DNA of 64,000 bases from JAHDFB01 sp965658745 (GCA_965658745.1 CBFHTK010000002.1:124001-188000); one strand, 5' to 3'; shown: positions 48,101-57,502, numbered from the stretch's first letter. Numbers and translations are program-made. The notes: generated by a model from the letters alone, not told the origin.

Positions 48101-48231
48101 GGATGGGTACAAATAACTCCGGATCAGATTTGATAGAGAATGGCTACATGTGGGTACTAGAAGTAATCACAGATGATGGAGGACGAGAGATATATAAAGG
48201 TACCGTTACTATTCTAAGATCAACATACTAA
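45190..48231 (+). CDS. SprB-like T9SS (type B) surface protein with three cohesin-like modules
   Basis: The start MKKISTFIFGIFMFQ at 45190 gives a clean signal peptide (1-20, ending AFSQ) and 1013 residues; a TTG 66 bases upstream would bury it. Three cohesin-like beta-sandwiches follow at about 20-165, 175-310 and 320-450 (SMQFSINWDPTVMEYST; SAEIPIQWNTAQLTNAS; SFQYAMDFNASDLTYTG), the fold used for dockerin binding or as a carbohydrate-binding-type domain. Next are SprB-type repeats (NNVSCFGGSDGNVTV, NDVSCFGGNDGSIML, then TYTLVVTDANGC). The C-terminal 85 or so residues form the gliding-motility-associated type B sorting domain (IPVLTPNGDNKNDLFII). The PorP/SprF gene follows 49 bases later, the standard partner for type B clients. 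Confidence 0.88.
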   Translation: MKKISTFIFGIFMFQMAFSQVQFNISDDSGNSGQSVSIDVRVSDFVDISSMQFSINWDPTVMEYSTIENISTVVPQFNINFFGTPDQPSIDEGELSVTWNQTSTEGFTIPEQNHLLFTLVCDLTGDPCDETDVVLSNVPRVIEFIDGDGNLVGTASNDGTASINGSNCGNTDGEIDIMISNEIATSGGSVCFEVTVDDFLNVNSAEIPIQWNTAQLTNASVENEVLNGAIVAINDTEGTIRYLWQDFTFENPANLDNGTKLFDVCFDVTANSGVSACMTIEDIVDVPPNFSIAFLNEDEESIPFTIDDGGCAFVQGGSSDVTFYYEDTELVLGANVCIPVKVRNFDDIQSFQYAMDFNASDLTYTGVSDLNSDLSISQGDFNLNDVDNFRVSWADLSGAGVDLANEVTAFSVCFDVGGDCDQTTDLDFTDNVPNGIEVTDITNAILPVVFESGTLTIICPCNIMQVDAESNNVSCFGGSDGNVTVVAEGGNGNYTYDWSNDQTGPVLSNVPAGLYTVTVSDGENCNTSATYEVTQPDQIVITGTATDESVNCDGSIASMATGGTGNLTFSWSDDGSITSPNRSNLCKGEYSVTVTDANGCTQTSTFTIEAAPLQVVDVVINDVSCFGGNDGSIMLTIQGGCEPYTSNWSAGPTNLSAGSYTVTITDSTVPNPNVITQTYPINQPDELLIVSPIIVASDGSNGSIDVTVQGGTEQYTYMWTPGNLATQDINMLFPGTYTLVVTDANGCITSQDFVVPTLFIEVMLESNPDNLYNGFDVACAGDCNGIIGGEIIVANGEVTFTLDGSPTSLPITDLCPGTYEVAFTDEDGLTGAQTITIFDADPITASVENTTECSEDSDGGALVTATGGTGSFEYAWSTTNETSVEVANLESGPYTVVLTDDNDCQFMLNGTMDECAPDGPCYEAIPVLTPNGDNKNDLFIISCIDNTNNTLFIYDRYGRSVYEQSNYDNTWMGTNNSGSDLIENGYMWVLEVITDDGGREIYKGTVTILRSTY

Positions 48232-48280
48232 CTATAAGAAACACTAATCATAGCGTTCTTACATAACTTTTATAAAGTAA

Positions 48281-49210
48281 GTGATGAAAAAACTATACAT
48301 ATTATTAACATTTTGCTTTTTCGCCTTAGTTGCACAAGCACAGGAAGAATATATTTTTACCCAGTATTTTCTAAACCCTGCTACTATTAATCCAGGAGCA
48401 ACAGGTTTTGAAGGAACAAACAATATTCTTTTCAATTACAGAAACAATTGGAGTGGATTTCCTGATTCACCACAATCGTACCAAGCTAACTATAATGGTG
48501 AAGTTGCTCCAAATGTTGGTCTAGGTGCAAATCTCCTGAGCGATCAATTCGCTAATTTGGGATCAGTACGAGCAGATTTGTCTTTCGCTTATATGATAAA
48601 GGGAGAGAGTTACAAGATAGGTGCTGGTATTTCAACTAGGTTTCAACAATATCGAGTCTCTGGTGTAGATCTAGGGAATCCACTTGTAGACGAAAGTGAC
48701 GAGATGTTATTGGATCGTTTGAATGATGGACAGTTTTTCGAAACAAGTCTAGGTTTTCATGGTTTGCTCAGCAATGGGTTATTTTTTGATTTAGCTTTTC
48801 CAAGTCTGGTAAGATCACAATTAAATAATCCTGATGACATCGTAGAGAGCAGCGCTTCTTTCAATTACTTTTTCGGCCTAGGGTACCCATTGCAGATTCG
48901 CGACTATGACATGGTCGTAGAGCCTAGCTTTTATGTGAAGAAATTCAGAAACGTACCATTGCACGTTGATTTCAATGCGCTCATGAAGTTTATGGATGGA
49001 AAGCTACTAAGTGGCATTACTTATTCAAACGGAGCCGATAATAGATTGGGCTTTTTAATAGGAACACAGATTAATACCTTGGCATTTAATTACTCATACA
49101 ATATATCATTTCATGATTTCCAACAATTCAATAATGGAGGTCACGAGATAGGCTTAGCTCTAAAGCTGGGACAGCAAAAAGAGGCTGAAAAAATGCCTGC
49201 AGAAAAATAA
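48281..49210 (+). CDS. PorP/SprF family T9SS outer-membrane protein
   Basis: 309 residues with a signal peptide (to about 21, ending AQAQ). The N-terminal YFLNPATINPGATGFEGTNN is the PorP/SprF signature and the rest is a beta-barrel of 14 or so strands. SprF-type proteins help secrete and anchor the adjacent SprB-type adhesin with a type B sorting domain. It lies 49 bases after that adhesin gene and is probably co-transcribed. The C-terminal tail (KLGQQKEAEKMPAEK) is charged and likely periplasmic. Confidence 0.95.
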   Translation: MMKKLYILLTFCFFALVAQAQEEYIFTQYFLNPATINPGATGFEGTNNILFNYRNNWSGFPDSPQSYQANYNGEVAPNVGLGANLLSDQFANLGSVRADLSFAYMIKGESYKIGAGISTRFQQYRVSGVDLGNPLVDESDEMLLDRLNDGQFFETSLGFHGLLSNGLFFDLAFPSLVRSQLNNPDDIVESSASFNYFFGLGYPLQIRDYDMVVEPSFYVKKFRNVPLHVDFNALMKFMDGKLLSGITYSNGADNRLGFLIGTQINTLAFNYSYNISFHDFQQFNNGGHEIGLALKLGQQKEAEKMPAEK

Positions 49211-49563
49211 ACTTACTAAGTTTTACAAGATGTTCAAACGGTATATTTTAGATATTAAGATATTATATAATATAAAAAATACCATTTGTTATGTATATAT
49301 ACACAAAAGCTAAAACGTATCTTTGTGTTGTTGAAAGCTCATTAAAGTAAAAGACGAATTAAGATTACTTAGAGCAAATTCAGCAGAATAAGAAACTCTG
49401 GGCCCTTACAGCCCAACTACAACTACACAGACAAGCGCTTAAGAAACGCAAGTCATTCCTTTCGACATGAGGTTATATTATTCCCCTTGCAATGTGTAAG
49501 GGGTTGCTAGTTTGATTTTTTAAACTTGAAACTATATTTATTTATTAACCTAAACTCAATCTC
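49211..49563. other. 353-base region with a -7 box and a long structured leader
   Basis: TATCTTTG at 49318-49325 matches TAnnTTTG and would give a leader of about 230 bases. The leader contains a hairpin CCCCTT/AAGGGG at 49483-49503 followed some bases later by a T run (TTTGATTTTTT), resembling a loose terminator or attenuator. The last 12 bases before the ATG (AAACTCAATCTC) recur before the next gene. No coding frame is seen. Confidence 0.5.
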
Positions 49564-49986
49564 ATGATGAAGATGAAATTTTCTTTTATCAAGAATGCAG
49601 TTCTCTCTGCTTTCTTACTTCTTTTCTTCGTATGCGTTGGTAGTAATGTGTCTGCACAGTCATTCAATACGGATGGTTCGCAGAGTATACCTGCCCTTAA
49701 AGAGTACTCTGGTTCATTTCTAGACAAAGCTGATGCAGTCATTGCATTTCAAGCTGAGTTCGATGGATTGAATTCAAGTGTTCCTAACGGTGGTATCGCA
49801 GAAGCTACTCACTCTGTGAAGAAAGAATTCATTCTAAGTGCAGTAATGACACTTAAGATGGATGGTACTGTTGAAACTGCATTAACAACAGCTTATCACA
49901 AAGCTGTAGCTGTAAGCTCAAACATGGCTGTTAGTGTGGACAACGACGCTATTCTTACTTATTATGCTGACATGCTTAGCAACTAA
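49564..49986 (+). CDS. Small secreted protein of unknown function, upstream of the giant T9SS protein
   Basis: 140 residues with a long signal peptide (to about 32, ending VSAQ); an internal Met two codons later is an alternative start. The mature part is about 108 residues, mostly helical in character (KEFILSAVMTLKMDGTVETA, AYHKAVAVSSNMAVSV), with no cysteine and no T9SS domain. I recognise no family. It lies 40 bases before the 2125-residue T9SS protein with the same sequence motif ahead of each ATG, so it is very likely co-expressed and may be its periplasmic or surface partner. Confidence 0.75.
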   Translation: MMKMKFSFIKNAVLSAFLLLFFVCVGSNVSAQSFNTDGSQSIPALKEYSGSFLDKADAVIAFQAEFDGLNSSVPNGGIAEATHSVKKEFILSAVMTLKMDGTVETALTTAYHKAVAVSSNMAVSVDNDAILTYYADMLSN

Positions 49987-50026
49987 TTAATCCAATAACT
50001 CAGTTTTAAAATTAAAACTCAATCTT

Positions 50027-53000
50027 ATGAAAAAATTTTTTCCTAAATATTCTTACCTACTTGTATTAGCGATCGCTATGTTCTCTGTACAGGTTGGTAT
50101 GAGTCAAACAACCGTCACGGTGGATTACACTACAGGTGGATTCAATGGTGAGAACGGTTGGAAACTTGTCGATGTTACCGCTGGTACAGAGATTGCATGT
50201 TTTAACAACCCTCCAGGCGTTGCTAATACATACACAATCACAGATGGTAACGAATTTGAACTTCAAGGTTATGAAACTTTTGGAGATGGATGGTGTCCTC
50301 CTGCTAATATCAATTTGTCTTTGAATCTACCAGGTGGTGGTTCAATCGAATTGTATGACGGCAATACAGGCGCATCTGGTAATGGTGCAGCCTCATGTGG
50401 CAATGCAGCAGCAGGACAAGGCGCTATTGCCTTTTCTGGCGTAATTGCTCTTCCAAATTGTCAGCTGACTGTTCCTGCGGATATAACAGCTTCGACTCTA
50501 CCTGGAACATGTGAAGGTGGTTTCGTGGAATTCGCATTGCCTACAGCTAATGAGGATTGTCTTGGTGTCCCGGCATGTCTTGTTGATGTGTCTTCTGGAG
50601 TTCAGCAATTAAATATGCAGACTACTCTTGCGCAAACAGATTTTGATATTACAGGTGTTCCTACTTTTGCAGCTGCAGAAGTTGCAATTACTGGTAATTG
50701 GAATTCTGATAATAGTTTCCAAACAGAAACTCCTGACGTTTTTGTTGATGGTATCTTTATCGGAACACTGAATTTTGGTGGTGCTGATTGTGCTGCAACA
50801 GATATTTTCTTGTCAATGAGTGCTGCTGATTACAATACTGCAGCAGCAGATGGTACACTTAGTATCACGATTGGTGCTGATTCTGATGTAAACAACTTCT
50901 GTGCTTCAAATACTATCGAATTGAACTTCGCTGTACCTGAGTGTACTGCAATTGCAGTTAATGATTACAATGGTACTGAAGATGCATCAGACATTTATCC
51001 ATTGGGTGAGACTGTAGTATGCTGGACTTCTGCAGATGTCTCTGGTTTAGAGGTAGTTGAATGTCATACAGTAACGATAGAAGACCTTGAAGGTCCTGTA
51101 TTTGCTAACTGCCTGAGTGATTTAACTATTACTTTAGATCCAGGTGACTGTAATTATACATTAAATTTTGATACTACTGCAACTGATAACTGTCCTCCAA
51201 CTGTAGGAACAGTAGCTGGTCCTTTTTGTGATCCATGTGCTGATCCAACAGGTGGTTCTGCGTTAGCATGTAGTGGTGGTACTAACTCATTCATTCAAGC
51301 AATTACTTTGCCAAATGCAGGTATAGTAAGTGGATTTGTTTTTAATCAAGAATCTTTTGGTACGGCTCCAAATGTAACTATCAATGTGTACGAAAATGAT
51401 GGTTCTGGTAATGTTCCTTACGAAGGTGGTGGATTTACTCCTTTATACTCAGAGACTTTTGCACTGGATGCAGGTAATGATGGATCTTGTGTAACTCTTG
51501 AGTTCGCTGAAGATGTTGAAGTTACTGTAGCAAGTTTATGGTTAGAGGTTTATACTACATCTGGTAGAGCTGTGCAAACACCTCCTACGTGCGATGGTAA
51601 CTCTGCAACAGGTATGTTGTCTTACTTAGTAGGACCTGCATGTGGCATTAATACACCTACATTAGCATCAGGAATTGGATTTGCTTTAGATGCTTCTTTC
51701 GCAGTATTATATGCTGGAGGAGGAACTGAAGTTGTGCAAGATTCTGAACTAGGTAATGGAGATGTATTCCCAATCGGAACTACAGTTGTTCAATATACTG
51801 CTATTGACGGTTCTGGAAATACTACTGTTTGTTCATTCAATGTAACTGTTGAAGAGTATCCAGAAGAATTGCAAACAAGCGTTCTTGCATGTAACGGTGG
51901 AATTAACTTCTCTGTTGATGCATCTTGTACTGCAGTAATTACTGCTGATATGGTATTAGAAGGTGGACCTTACGGATGTTACGAAGATTTCGTTCTTGAA
52001 ATTTCTGGAATTCCTGCAGGTGCTATGACTGGCAACGGAACAAATGCTGTTGAGATCAGTGCTGATCTAATCGCTGAATTCGTTGCAAACGGTGTGTATG
52101 GACCTTTCGAAATATCTGTTTTTGATCCAGAAGCAATGAATAATTCTTGCTGGCATGGAGATTTCATGTTAGAAGATAAGTTAGCTCCTGTATTTGAATG
52201 TGATAATGATGTAACAATTGCTTGTACTACTGATAATGCGCCGTCAACGGCTACAAACCCTTCAGGTGCTTTAAGCTTGGGTGCAGAACCTGGTACGGCT
52301 ATCGTTAGTAATGCTCCTGAATTCACAACTGATCCTATTAGTATAGCTGGTTTACCTGCTGGTGCAGTAATTACAGAGATCTCTTTAGATCTTGATATTT
52401 CACATACTTGGATTGGAGATTTAAATGTAACTCTAAATACTCCAAGTGGTGATTTCGTTGTTATTCCTCAGTCTTTCGGTTGTGCAAATGATAATATTGA
52501 TGCAACTTTCATTGATGGAGGAGATCCTTTGGCATGTACAGCAAATAATCCTTCTGTAACTGGTACAGTTGAGCCTGCTGATCCTTTTGCTGCTTTAGTT
52601 GGATCTTCTGCAGTTGGAGATTTCTCTTTAACTGTTAGTGATGATGTTGGAGGTGATGAAGGTACATTGAACTCTTTTGCAATTAATGTTGCATGGGAAG
52701 TTGTACTACCTAGTACTCCGGCTATTGTTTCTGATGATTGTTCAGCTGTAACAGTTGAGTACTCTGATGTAGTTGAAGATGGTGACTGTACTTCTGATTT
52801 TGCAAGTGTAATTACTAGAACATGGACTGCGGTTGATGCTGCAGGTAATGTTGCTGAATCATGTGTTCAGACTATCTCTGTTACAAGAGAAACTCTTGCT
52901 ACAATCACTCTTCCTTCAAATTGGGATGGACTACCTGGTAATAATCCAGTAATCGAATGTGATGCTACAGTGTTGAATGGTGCTGGTGAATTGGATCCAG

Positions 53001-56000
53001 GATTCTATGGTTCTCCATCAGGAGCTGGTGCATGTGGAACAATTATATCTTACTATACTGATGTAGTTCTACCAATTTGTGACGATGCTTGCTCTTATAG
53101 CAATAGCACTTACAAAGTAGTTAGAAAATGGACTATTTTAGACTGGTGTACAGGAGAAATTCTTGAGCCAACTCAAATCTTGAAAGTTGTTGATACAACT
53201 GCTCCAGTATTGAGTGAATTGAATGATATTACAGTATCTACTGATATTTGGGGTTGCGGTGCAACTATCGAATTACCAGTTGCTGCTGCTACTGATAACT
53301 GTACTGCTGATGAAAGCATCTCATATGTTTGGTCTTCTTCTGCTGGTACATACAATGCACAAAACAATACTTTCGTATTAGCTGATCCTGCACAAACTGC
53401 ACCTGGTGCTCCAGTTGTAATTACTGCTACAGCTTCTGATTGTTGTGGAAATAGCTCAACAACTTCTTTCGAAGTAACTGTTGCTGATTTAGTACCACCA
53501 GTTGTTGTTGCTGAAACTACAAGAACAGTTTCTTTAACAACTGACGGAACTGCTAAGATTTTTGCTGAAAGTTTTGATGATGGATCTCACGATGGATGTG
53601 GACCAATCGGATTCTCTGTTAAGAGAATGGATAACGGTTCTCCATGTACGTCTGTTTTTACATCTGCTGAGAATTTTGATAATGCAAACTTTACAGATAA
53701 AGTATTTTTCTGTTGTGCTGATACAGATCCAGTAATGGTTCAGTTCAGAGTTTGTGATGATGCTGATATGAATGGAATCACTGGCTCATTCGGTGACAAC
53801 TGTAATACTGCAATGGTAGAAGTAGTTGTTCAGGATAAGTTGGCTCCAGTTATCGTATGTCCTCCAAACACAGAGATCTCTTGTATCGATCTTGCTGGAA
53901 TTGATTTAACTGACACTGATTTACTAGATGGTTTATTTGGTGCTGCACAAGGTGCAGGAACTTGTGATGTTGAAATCACTCAAGTTGCTGTTGGTAATGA
54001 AAACTGTGGAGCTGGAGTAATCTTCAGAAACTTTACAGCTACAAATGCTGCTGGAAGTAGTTCTTGTCAACAAATTATTACTGTAACTGCAGGTACTACA
54101 AACACTTTGACTTGTGACAGAATTAGTTTTGCTGGCTTGAATAACGGTACTTACAACTGGTGTGCTGTGAATGACGGTATCAATGATAATGATGACGATC
54201 TTCCTGCTGTTCAGATTGAATGTCAAGGTAGTCTTGATGTTCCTGAATTGGATATCGACATCAATGGTCTTTGTACTGAAGCTGGTGTAAGTATTGAAGT
54301 TGACACATTCCAGTTCGCTGGTGGTGCATGTCAGAAGTACTTAGTACACTACGAAGTTATCGATCAGTGTTTATTTGATGAGAACTATGTTGATCCAGTA
54401 ACAGGTCAGACTGATCCTTACAACTCAGATAACGGATACTTCGAGTTCTACTTGGAAATCGATGCATTCGATAATGAAGATCCAGTTCCAGCATGTGAAG
54501 ATATCACTGTTGCTGCTGGTAGTTGTACTGGTATTAATGCTGAAATCACAGTTACTGCTACAGATAATTGTACAGATCCTGAATTCTTTGGTTTCCAATG
54601 GAGACTGGATGTAGGAGCTAACAATACAATTGACTTCCCTGCTTCAGGATGGTATGCTTCTTCTAGCGTTACTCCTGGTCAAGTTGGTCTTTCTGAGTTC
54701 CCTATCGGAACACACAGAGTTTTCTGGATCATCTCTGATGGTTGTGGAAACGATGCGACTTGTAGCCAATTAGTTACAATTACTGCGAATGAAAAGGAAC
54801 CTACACCTTATTGCTTTGATGGTTTAGCTACTGCAGTTATGCCAAGTACTGGAACAGTTGCTCTTTGGGCAAATGATTTCGATGCAGGTTCTTTCGACAA
54901 TTGTCCTGGTGAATTAGTATTCTCTATGGTTCCTGAGCAAGATGTAGTTGATTTAACTGCAGACGAAGCTTATGACCTATCTTTCACAGGTACTCAGCAG
55001 CCAAATGGCGACTACGGTTGGGAATTTGACTGTTCTTATATTGAAAACGGTATTAGTGCTGTTATCGAAGTAAGAGTTTATGTAACTGATGTTGATGGTA
55101 ACTGGGATTACTGTACTGCAAGCTTGAGATTAGATGATAATTTCGATGCATGTGAGGACGGTGCAGGTACTGTTACATACAATGTAACTGGTAAATTACA
55201 AACTGAATCTGGTGATGATGTTGCTGATACTGACGTAACTGTTGAAGCTAATTTCCCTGAGTTCCCTATGACGGAAACTGTAACAGGAGGTTATTCTTTC
55301 GATCTAGTTGAGTTAGTTGATTACAGCATAATTCCAGCTAAGAATGATAATCACTTGAACGGTGTTACTACACTAGATATCGTTATGATTCAGAAGCATA
55401 TCTTAGGATTGGATCTATTAGATTCTCCTTACCAATTGATTGCTGCTGATGTGAACAACGATTGTAATGTAACTGGTTCTGACCTAGTTCAAGTTAGAAA
55501 GTTGATCTTAGGTAAATATCCAAACGAGCAATTCCCAAGTAATGACTCTTGGAGATTTGTTGAGGGTGATTACAACTTCACTAACCCTGAAGCTCCTTGT
55601 AACTTCTCTGAAGTTGCTGAGATCTTTAACTTAAGTGCTGAGGAAATCAATGATTTCGTTGCTATCAAAGTTGCTGATGTAAATGCTACTGCAGTTGCTA
55701 ATGCTACAATGACAGCTGAAACGAGATCTGCTGATAACCTTGATTTTGTAGTTGTTGATCAAACTTTATCTGCTGGAACTAACAGAGTTGATGTACTTGC
55801 AAAAGACTTCAATGAAGTATACGGATTCCAATACACAATGAGCTTCAGCGGTGCTGAGTTTGTAAGTGTTGAGGCAGGCGCACTAAACGTAACGGAGAAT
55901 AACTTTGGTCTTAATGCAAATGGAAACTTACTTGTAAGCTTCGATAATGCTAACGGTGTTAGTGTTGCTGATGATGCAGTATTGTTTACAATTGTTGTTA

Positions 56001-56404
56001 ATGCTTCTAATAACACATTAGTTAGCGATGCAATTTCTATGAATTCAAATGGTGTAGCTGCTGAAGCTTACATCGGAAGAAACTTAGAAGTTCTAGGTTC
56101 TGACATCGTGTTTAGAACGAACGAAGGTGATGTTGCTGCAAACGCATTCTCATTATTCCAAAACGAGCCGAATCCATTTAATGGAGCGACTGTAATTGGA
56201 TTTGAATTGCCTGCAACTGCAGAAGCGACTCTAAGCGTTTATGACGTAACTGGTAAAGTACTATACACAAGAGTTAACACTTTCTCTAAAGGTTACAATA
56301 CTGTAACTCTTACGAGAGATGAGTTGGCTTCAACTGGTGTTCTTTACTACAAGCTAGAAAGCGGAAATAATGTCGCTACGATGAAGATGATCATTATTGA
56401 CTAG
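50027..56404 (+). CDS. Giant T9SS protein with P domain, HYR-like repeats, dockerin-like pair and cohesin-like domain
   Basis: 2125 residues. Signal peptide 1-26. HYR/Ig-like repeats occur along the chain (DLEGPVFANCLSDLTITLD; DKLAPVIVCPPNTEIS). A proprotein-convertase P-like domain lies near 745-890 (DLDISHTWIGDLNVTLNTPS). Residues about 1768-1850 are a dockerin-like pair: a degenerate first loop (NHLNGVTTLDIVMIQKHILG) and a canonical calcium loop DVNNDCNVTGSD with LVQVRKLILG. A cohesin-like sandwich follows (about 1901-2025; YGFQYTMSFSGAEFVSVEAG), then a type A T9SS sorting domain (FSLFQNEPNPFNGATVIGF). Codons are strongly T-ending (GCT, GTT, ACT, TCT), suggesting high expression. It is a likely surface adhesin or scaffold, collinear with the paralogue at 57503. 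Confidence 0.85.
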   Translation: MKKFFPKYSYLLVLAIAMFSVQVGMSQTTVTVDYTTGGFNGENGWKLVDVTAGTEIACFNNPPGVANTYTITDGNEFELQGYETFGDGWCPPANINLSLNLPGGGSIELYDGNTGASGNGAASCGNAAAGQGAIAFSGVIALPNCQLTVPADITASTLPGTCEGGFVEFALPTANEDCLGVPACLVDVSSGVQQLNMQTTLAQTDFDITGVPTFAAAEVAITGNWNSDNSFQTETPDVFVDGIFIGTLNFGGADCAATDIFLSMSAADYNTAAADGTLSITIGADSDVNNFCASNTIELNFAVPECTAIAVNDYNGTEDASDIYPLGETVVCWTSADVSGLEVVECHTVTIEDLEGPVFANCLSDLTITLDPGDCNYTLNFDTTATDNCPPTVGTVAGPFCDPCADPTGGSALACSGGTNSFIQAITLPNAGIVSGFVFNQESFGTAPNVTINVYENDGSGNVPYEGGGFTPLYSETFALDAGNDGSCVTLEFAEDVEVTVASLWLEVYTTSGRAVQTPPTCDGNSATGMLSYLVGPACGINTPTLASGIGFALDASFAVLYAGGGTEVVQDSELGNGDVFPIGTTVVQYTAIDGSGNTTVCSFNVTVEEYPEELQTSVLACNGGINFSVDASCTAVITADMVLEGGPYGCYEDFVLEISGIPAGAMTGNGTNAVEISADLIAEFVANGVYGPFEISVFDPEAMNNSCWHGDFMLEDKLAPVFECDNDVTIACTTDNAPSTATNPSGALSLGAEPGTAIVSNAPEFTTDPISIAGLPAGAVITEISLDLDISHTWIGDLNVTLNTPSGDFVVIPQSFGCANDNIDATFIDGGDPLACTANNPSVTGTVEPADPFAALVGSSAVGDFSLTVSDDVGGDEGTLNSFAINVAWEVVLPSTPAIVSDDCSAVTVEYSDVVEDGDCTSDFASVITRTWTAVDAAGNVAESCVQTISVTRETLATITLPSNWDGLPGNNPVIECDATVLNGAGELDPGFYGSPSGAGACGTIISYYTDVVLPICDDACSYSNSTYKVVRKWTILDWCTGEILEPTQILKVVDTTAPVLSELNDITVSTDIWGCGATIELPVAAATDNCTADESISYVWSSSAGTYNAQNNTFVLADPAQTAPGAPVVITATASDCCGNSSTTSFEVTVADLVPPVVVAETTRTVSLTTDGTAKIFAESFDDGSHDGCGPIGFSVKRMDNGSPCTSVFTSAENFDNANFTDKVFFCCADTDPVMVQFRVCDDADMNGITGSFGDNCNTAMVEVVVQDKLAPVIVCPPNTEISCIDLAGIDLTDTDLLDGLFGAAQGAGTCDVEITQVAVGNENCGAGVIFRNFTATNAAGSSSCQQIITVTAGTTNTLTCDRISFAGLNNGTYNWCAVNDGINDNDDDLPAVQIECQGSLDVPELDIDINGLCTEAGVSIEVDTFQFAGGACQKYLVHYEVIDQCLFDENYVDPVTGQTDPYNSDNGYFEFYLEIDAFDNEDPVPACEDITVAAGSCTGINAEITVTATDNCTDPEFFGFQWRLDVGANNTIDFPASGWYASSSVTPGQVGLSEFPIGTHRVFWIISDGCGNDATCSQLVTITANEKEPTPYCFDGLATAVMPSTGTVALWANDFDAGSFDNCPGELVFSMVPEQDVVDLTADEAYDLSFTGTQQPNGDYGWEFDCSYIENGISAVIEVRVYVTDVDGNWDYCTASLRLDDNFDACEDGAGTVTYNVTGKLQTESGDDVADTDVTVEANFPEFPMTETVTGGYSFDLVELVDYSIIPAKNDNHLNGVTTLDIVMIQKHILGLDLLDSPYQLIAADVNNDCNVTGSDLVQVRKLILGKYPNEQFPSNDSWRFVEGDYNFTNPEAPCNFSEVAEIFNLSAEEINDFVAIKVADVNATAVANATMTAETRSADNLDFVVVDQTLSAGTNRVDVLAKDFNEVYGFQYTMSFSGAEFVSVEAGALNVTENNFGLNANGNLLVSFDNANGVSVADDAVLFTIVVNASNNTLVSDAISMNSNGVAAEAYIGRNLEVLGSDIVFRTNEGDVAANAFSLFQNEPNPFNGATVIGFELPATAEATLSVYDVTGKVLYTRVNTFSKGYNTVTLTRDELASTGVLYYKLESGNNVATMKMIIID

Positions 56405-56453
56405 TCAATAGATCAAATTCTAAGTAGCCGGAAATAAAATCGGTTTTTGGGAT

Positions 56454-56489
56454 GGCCTCTCTCCAAGTTATTTGGAGGGGGGCTTTTTT
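56454..56489 (+). terminator. Intrinsic terminator after the 2125-residue protein gene
   Basis: GGCCTCTCTCCA pairs with TGGAGGGGGGCT over 12 positions (three wobble) and is followed by a T run. The sequence GTTTTTGGGATGG just before it recurs before the terminator of the paralogue. Confidence 0.85.
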
Positions 56490-56647
56490 ATTGTCATTAT
56501 TGCTGCACAGCAGGTGACTCACAATTTGTGATATTCTTAGGATATATTTAGGTATTACATCCTTTCTGGTTAACTACATTGGTAGCATTGTATCTCGTAG
56601 TCTGTAAATGACATAACTGTTGCTTGTATTTACCTTTTAAGTTTTAG

Positions 56648-56675
56648 ACCCCTATCTAGTAAACTAGATAGGGGT
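56648..56675 (+). terminator. Orphan strong hairpin with T-rich tail
   Basis: ACCCCTATCTAGT (56648-56660) pairs perfectly with ACTAGATAGGGGT (56663-56675), then TTTGTTAT. It looks like an intrinsic terminator but lies 240 bases past the gene, after another terminator, with no coding frame between, so it may end a small RNA. Confidence 0.5.
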
Positions 56676-57283
56676 TTTGTTATATGATTACTGTGTAAGA
56701 GTTCTAGTCTTGACAGTTGTGATGAAGTAGATGATATTTAGCTTAGGTATTTCTATTATTAGGACTTAGTATAAGTCAATTAAGCTTATCTGGGAAGGTA
56801 GGAATTAGTCTAATTCAGATTGGACGAGTGTGCAGTATTCCTGGGATTGTGGAGTAAAAGACATGCACACAAAGGTAGTCTTCAGGTGGATAGGTGATAG
56901 TTATTCTGTAAGCCATCACCAGCCTTGAAGGAAGAAACGTCAATCGGTATTGGTCAGAATTATTGTATGTATTTTAAGACCTAGTCATTGTTGATCTTCT
57001 TCATTTATGCGGGCATCATATGATATTTGAGACATCCACAAGTTATTCTTTATAATCTTCTTAAAGGAGTGAAATCTTGTTTAATACGTTGTTCAATAAG
57101 GAGATACTGCTTTCATTAGATGATTAACGTCCTTATAATATGCAAGAAGTCAAAAAATTTATATTTAAATATATAGTATTTTTATAAGTAAAAATCTGAA
57201 TATCAATAAGTTATAATGTATTTAAAATTTTATATTTTTAAAATACCAAAAAATAGGTATATGAACATATTAAAAGAAAGTCT

Positions 57284-57291
57284 TATATTTG
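57284..57291 (+). promoter_or_regulatory. -7 promoter box (TATATTTG), candidate for the 1305-residue protein
   Basis: It matches TAnnTTTG in a very AT-rich stretch and implies a leader of about 205 bases. Chance matches are possible in such sequence. Confidence 0.35.
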
Positions 57292-57502
57292 AGGCAAGTT
57301 GTATAAAGCAACCAAAATCGTGCCAAGAATTGAACCGTTTGGCATTATGGACTTCTTAACCAGAAGTTCGTCCTGAACCATCCAAGTAGTAATAGATCCA
57401 ATGCACCGATCTCGGCGCAAGTAATTTGAAATCAGTATTAATTTTTATAACAAGGGATTTGACAAGACTCATATTCCCCAAACAGTATTTTAAATCTAAA
57501 AG

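Larger units (their letters stand above)
56405..57502. other. 1098-base intergenic region between the two giant paralogues
   Basis: A terminator at 56454-56489 is followed by a second strong hairpin at 56648-56675. The middle (56680-57240) has no coding frame and becomes very AT-rich. TATATTTG at 57284-57291 matches the -7 box and would give a 200-base leader before 57503. No other structure is evident. Confidence 0.5.
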
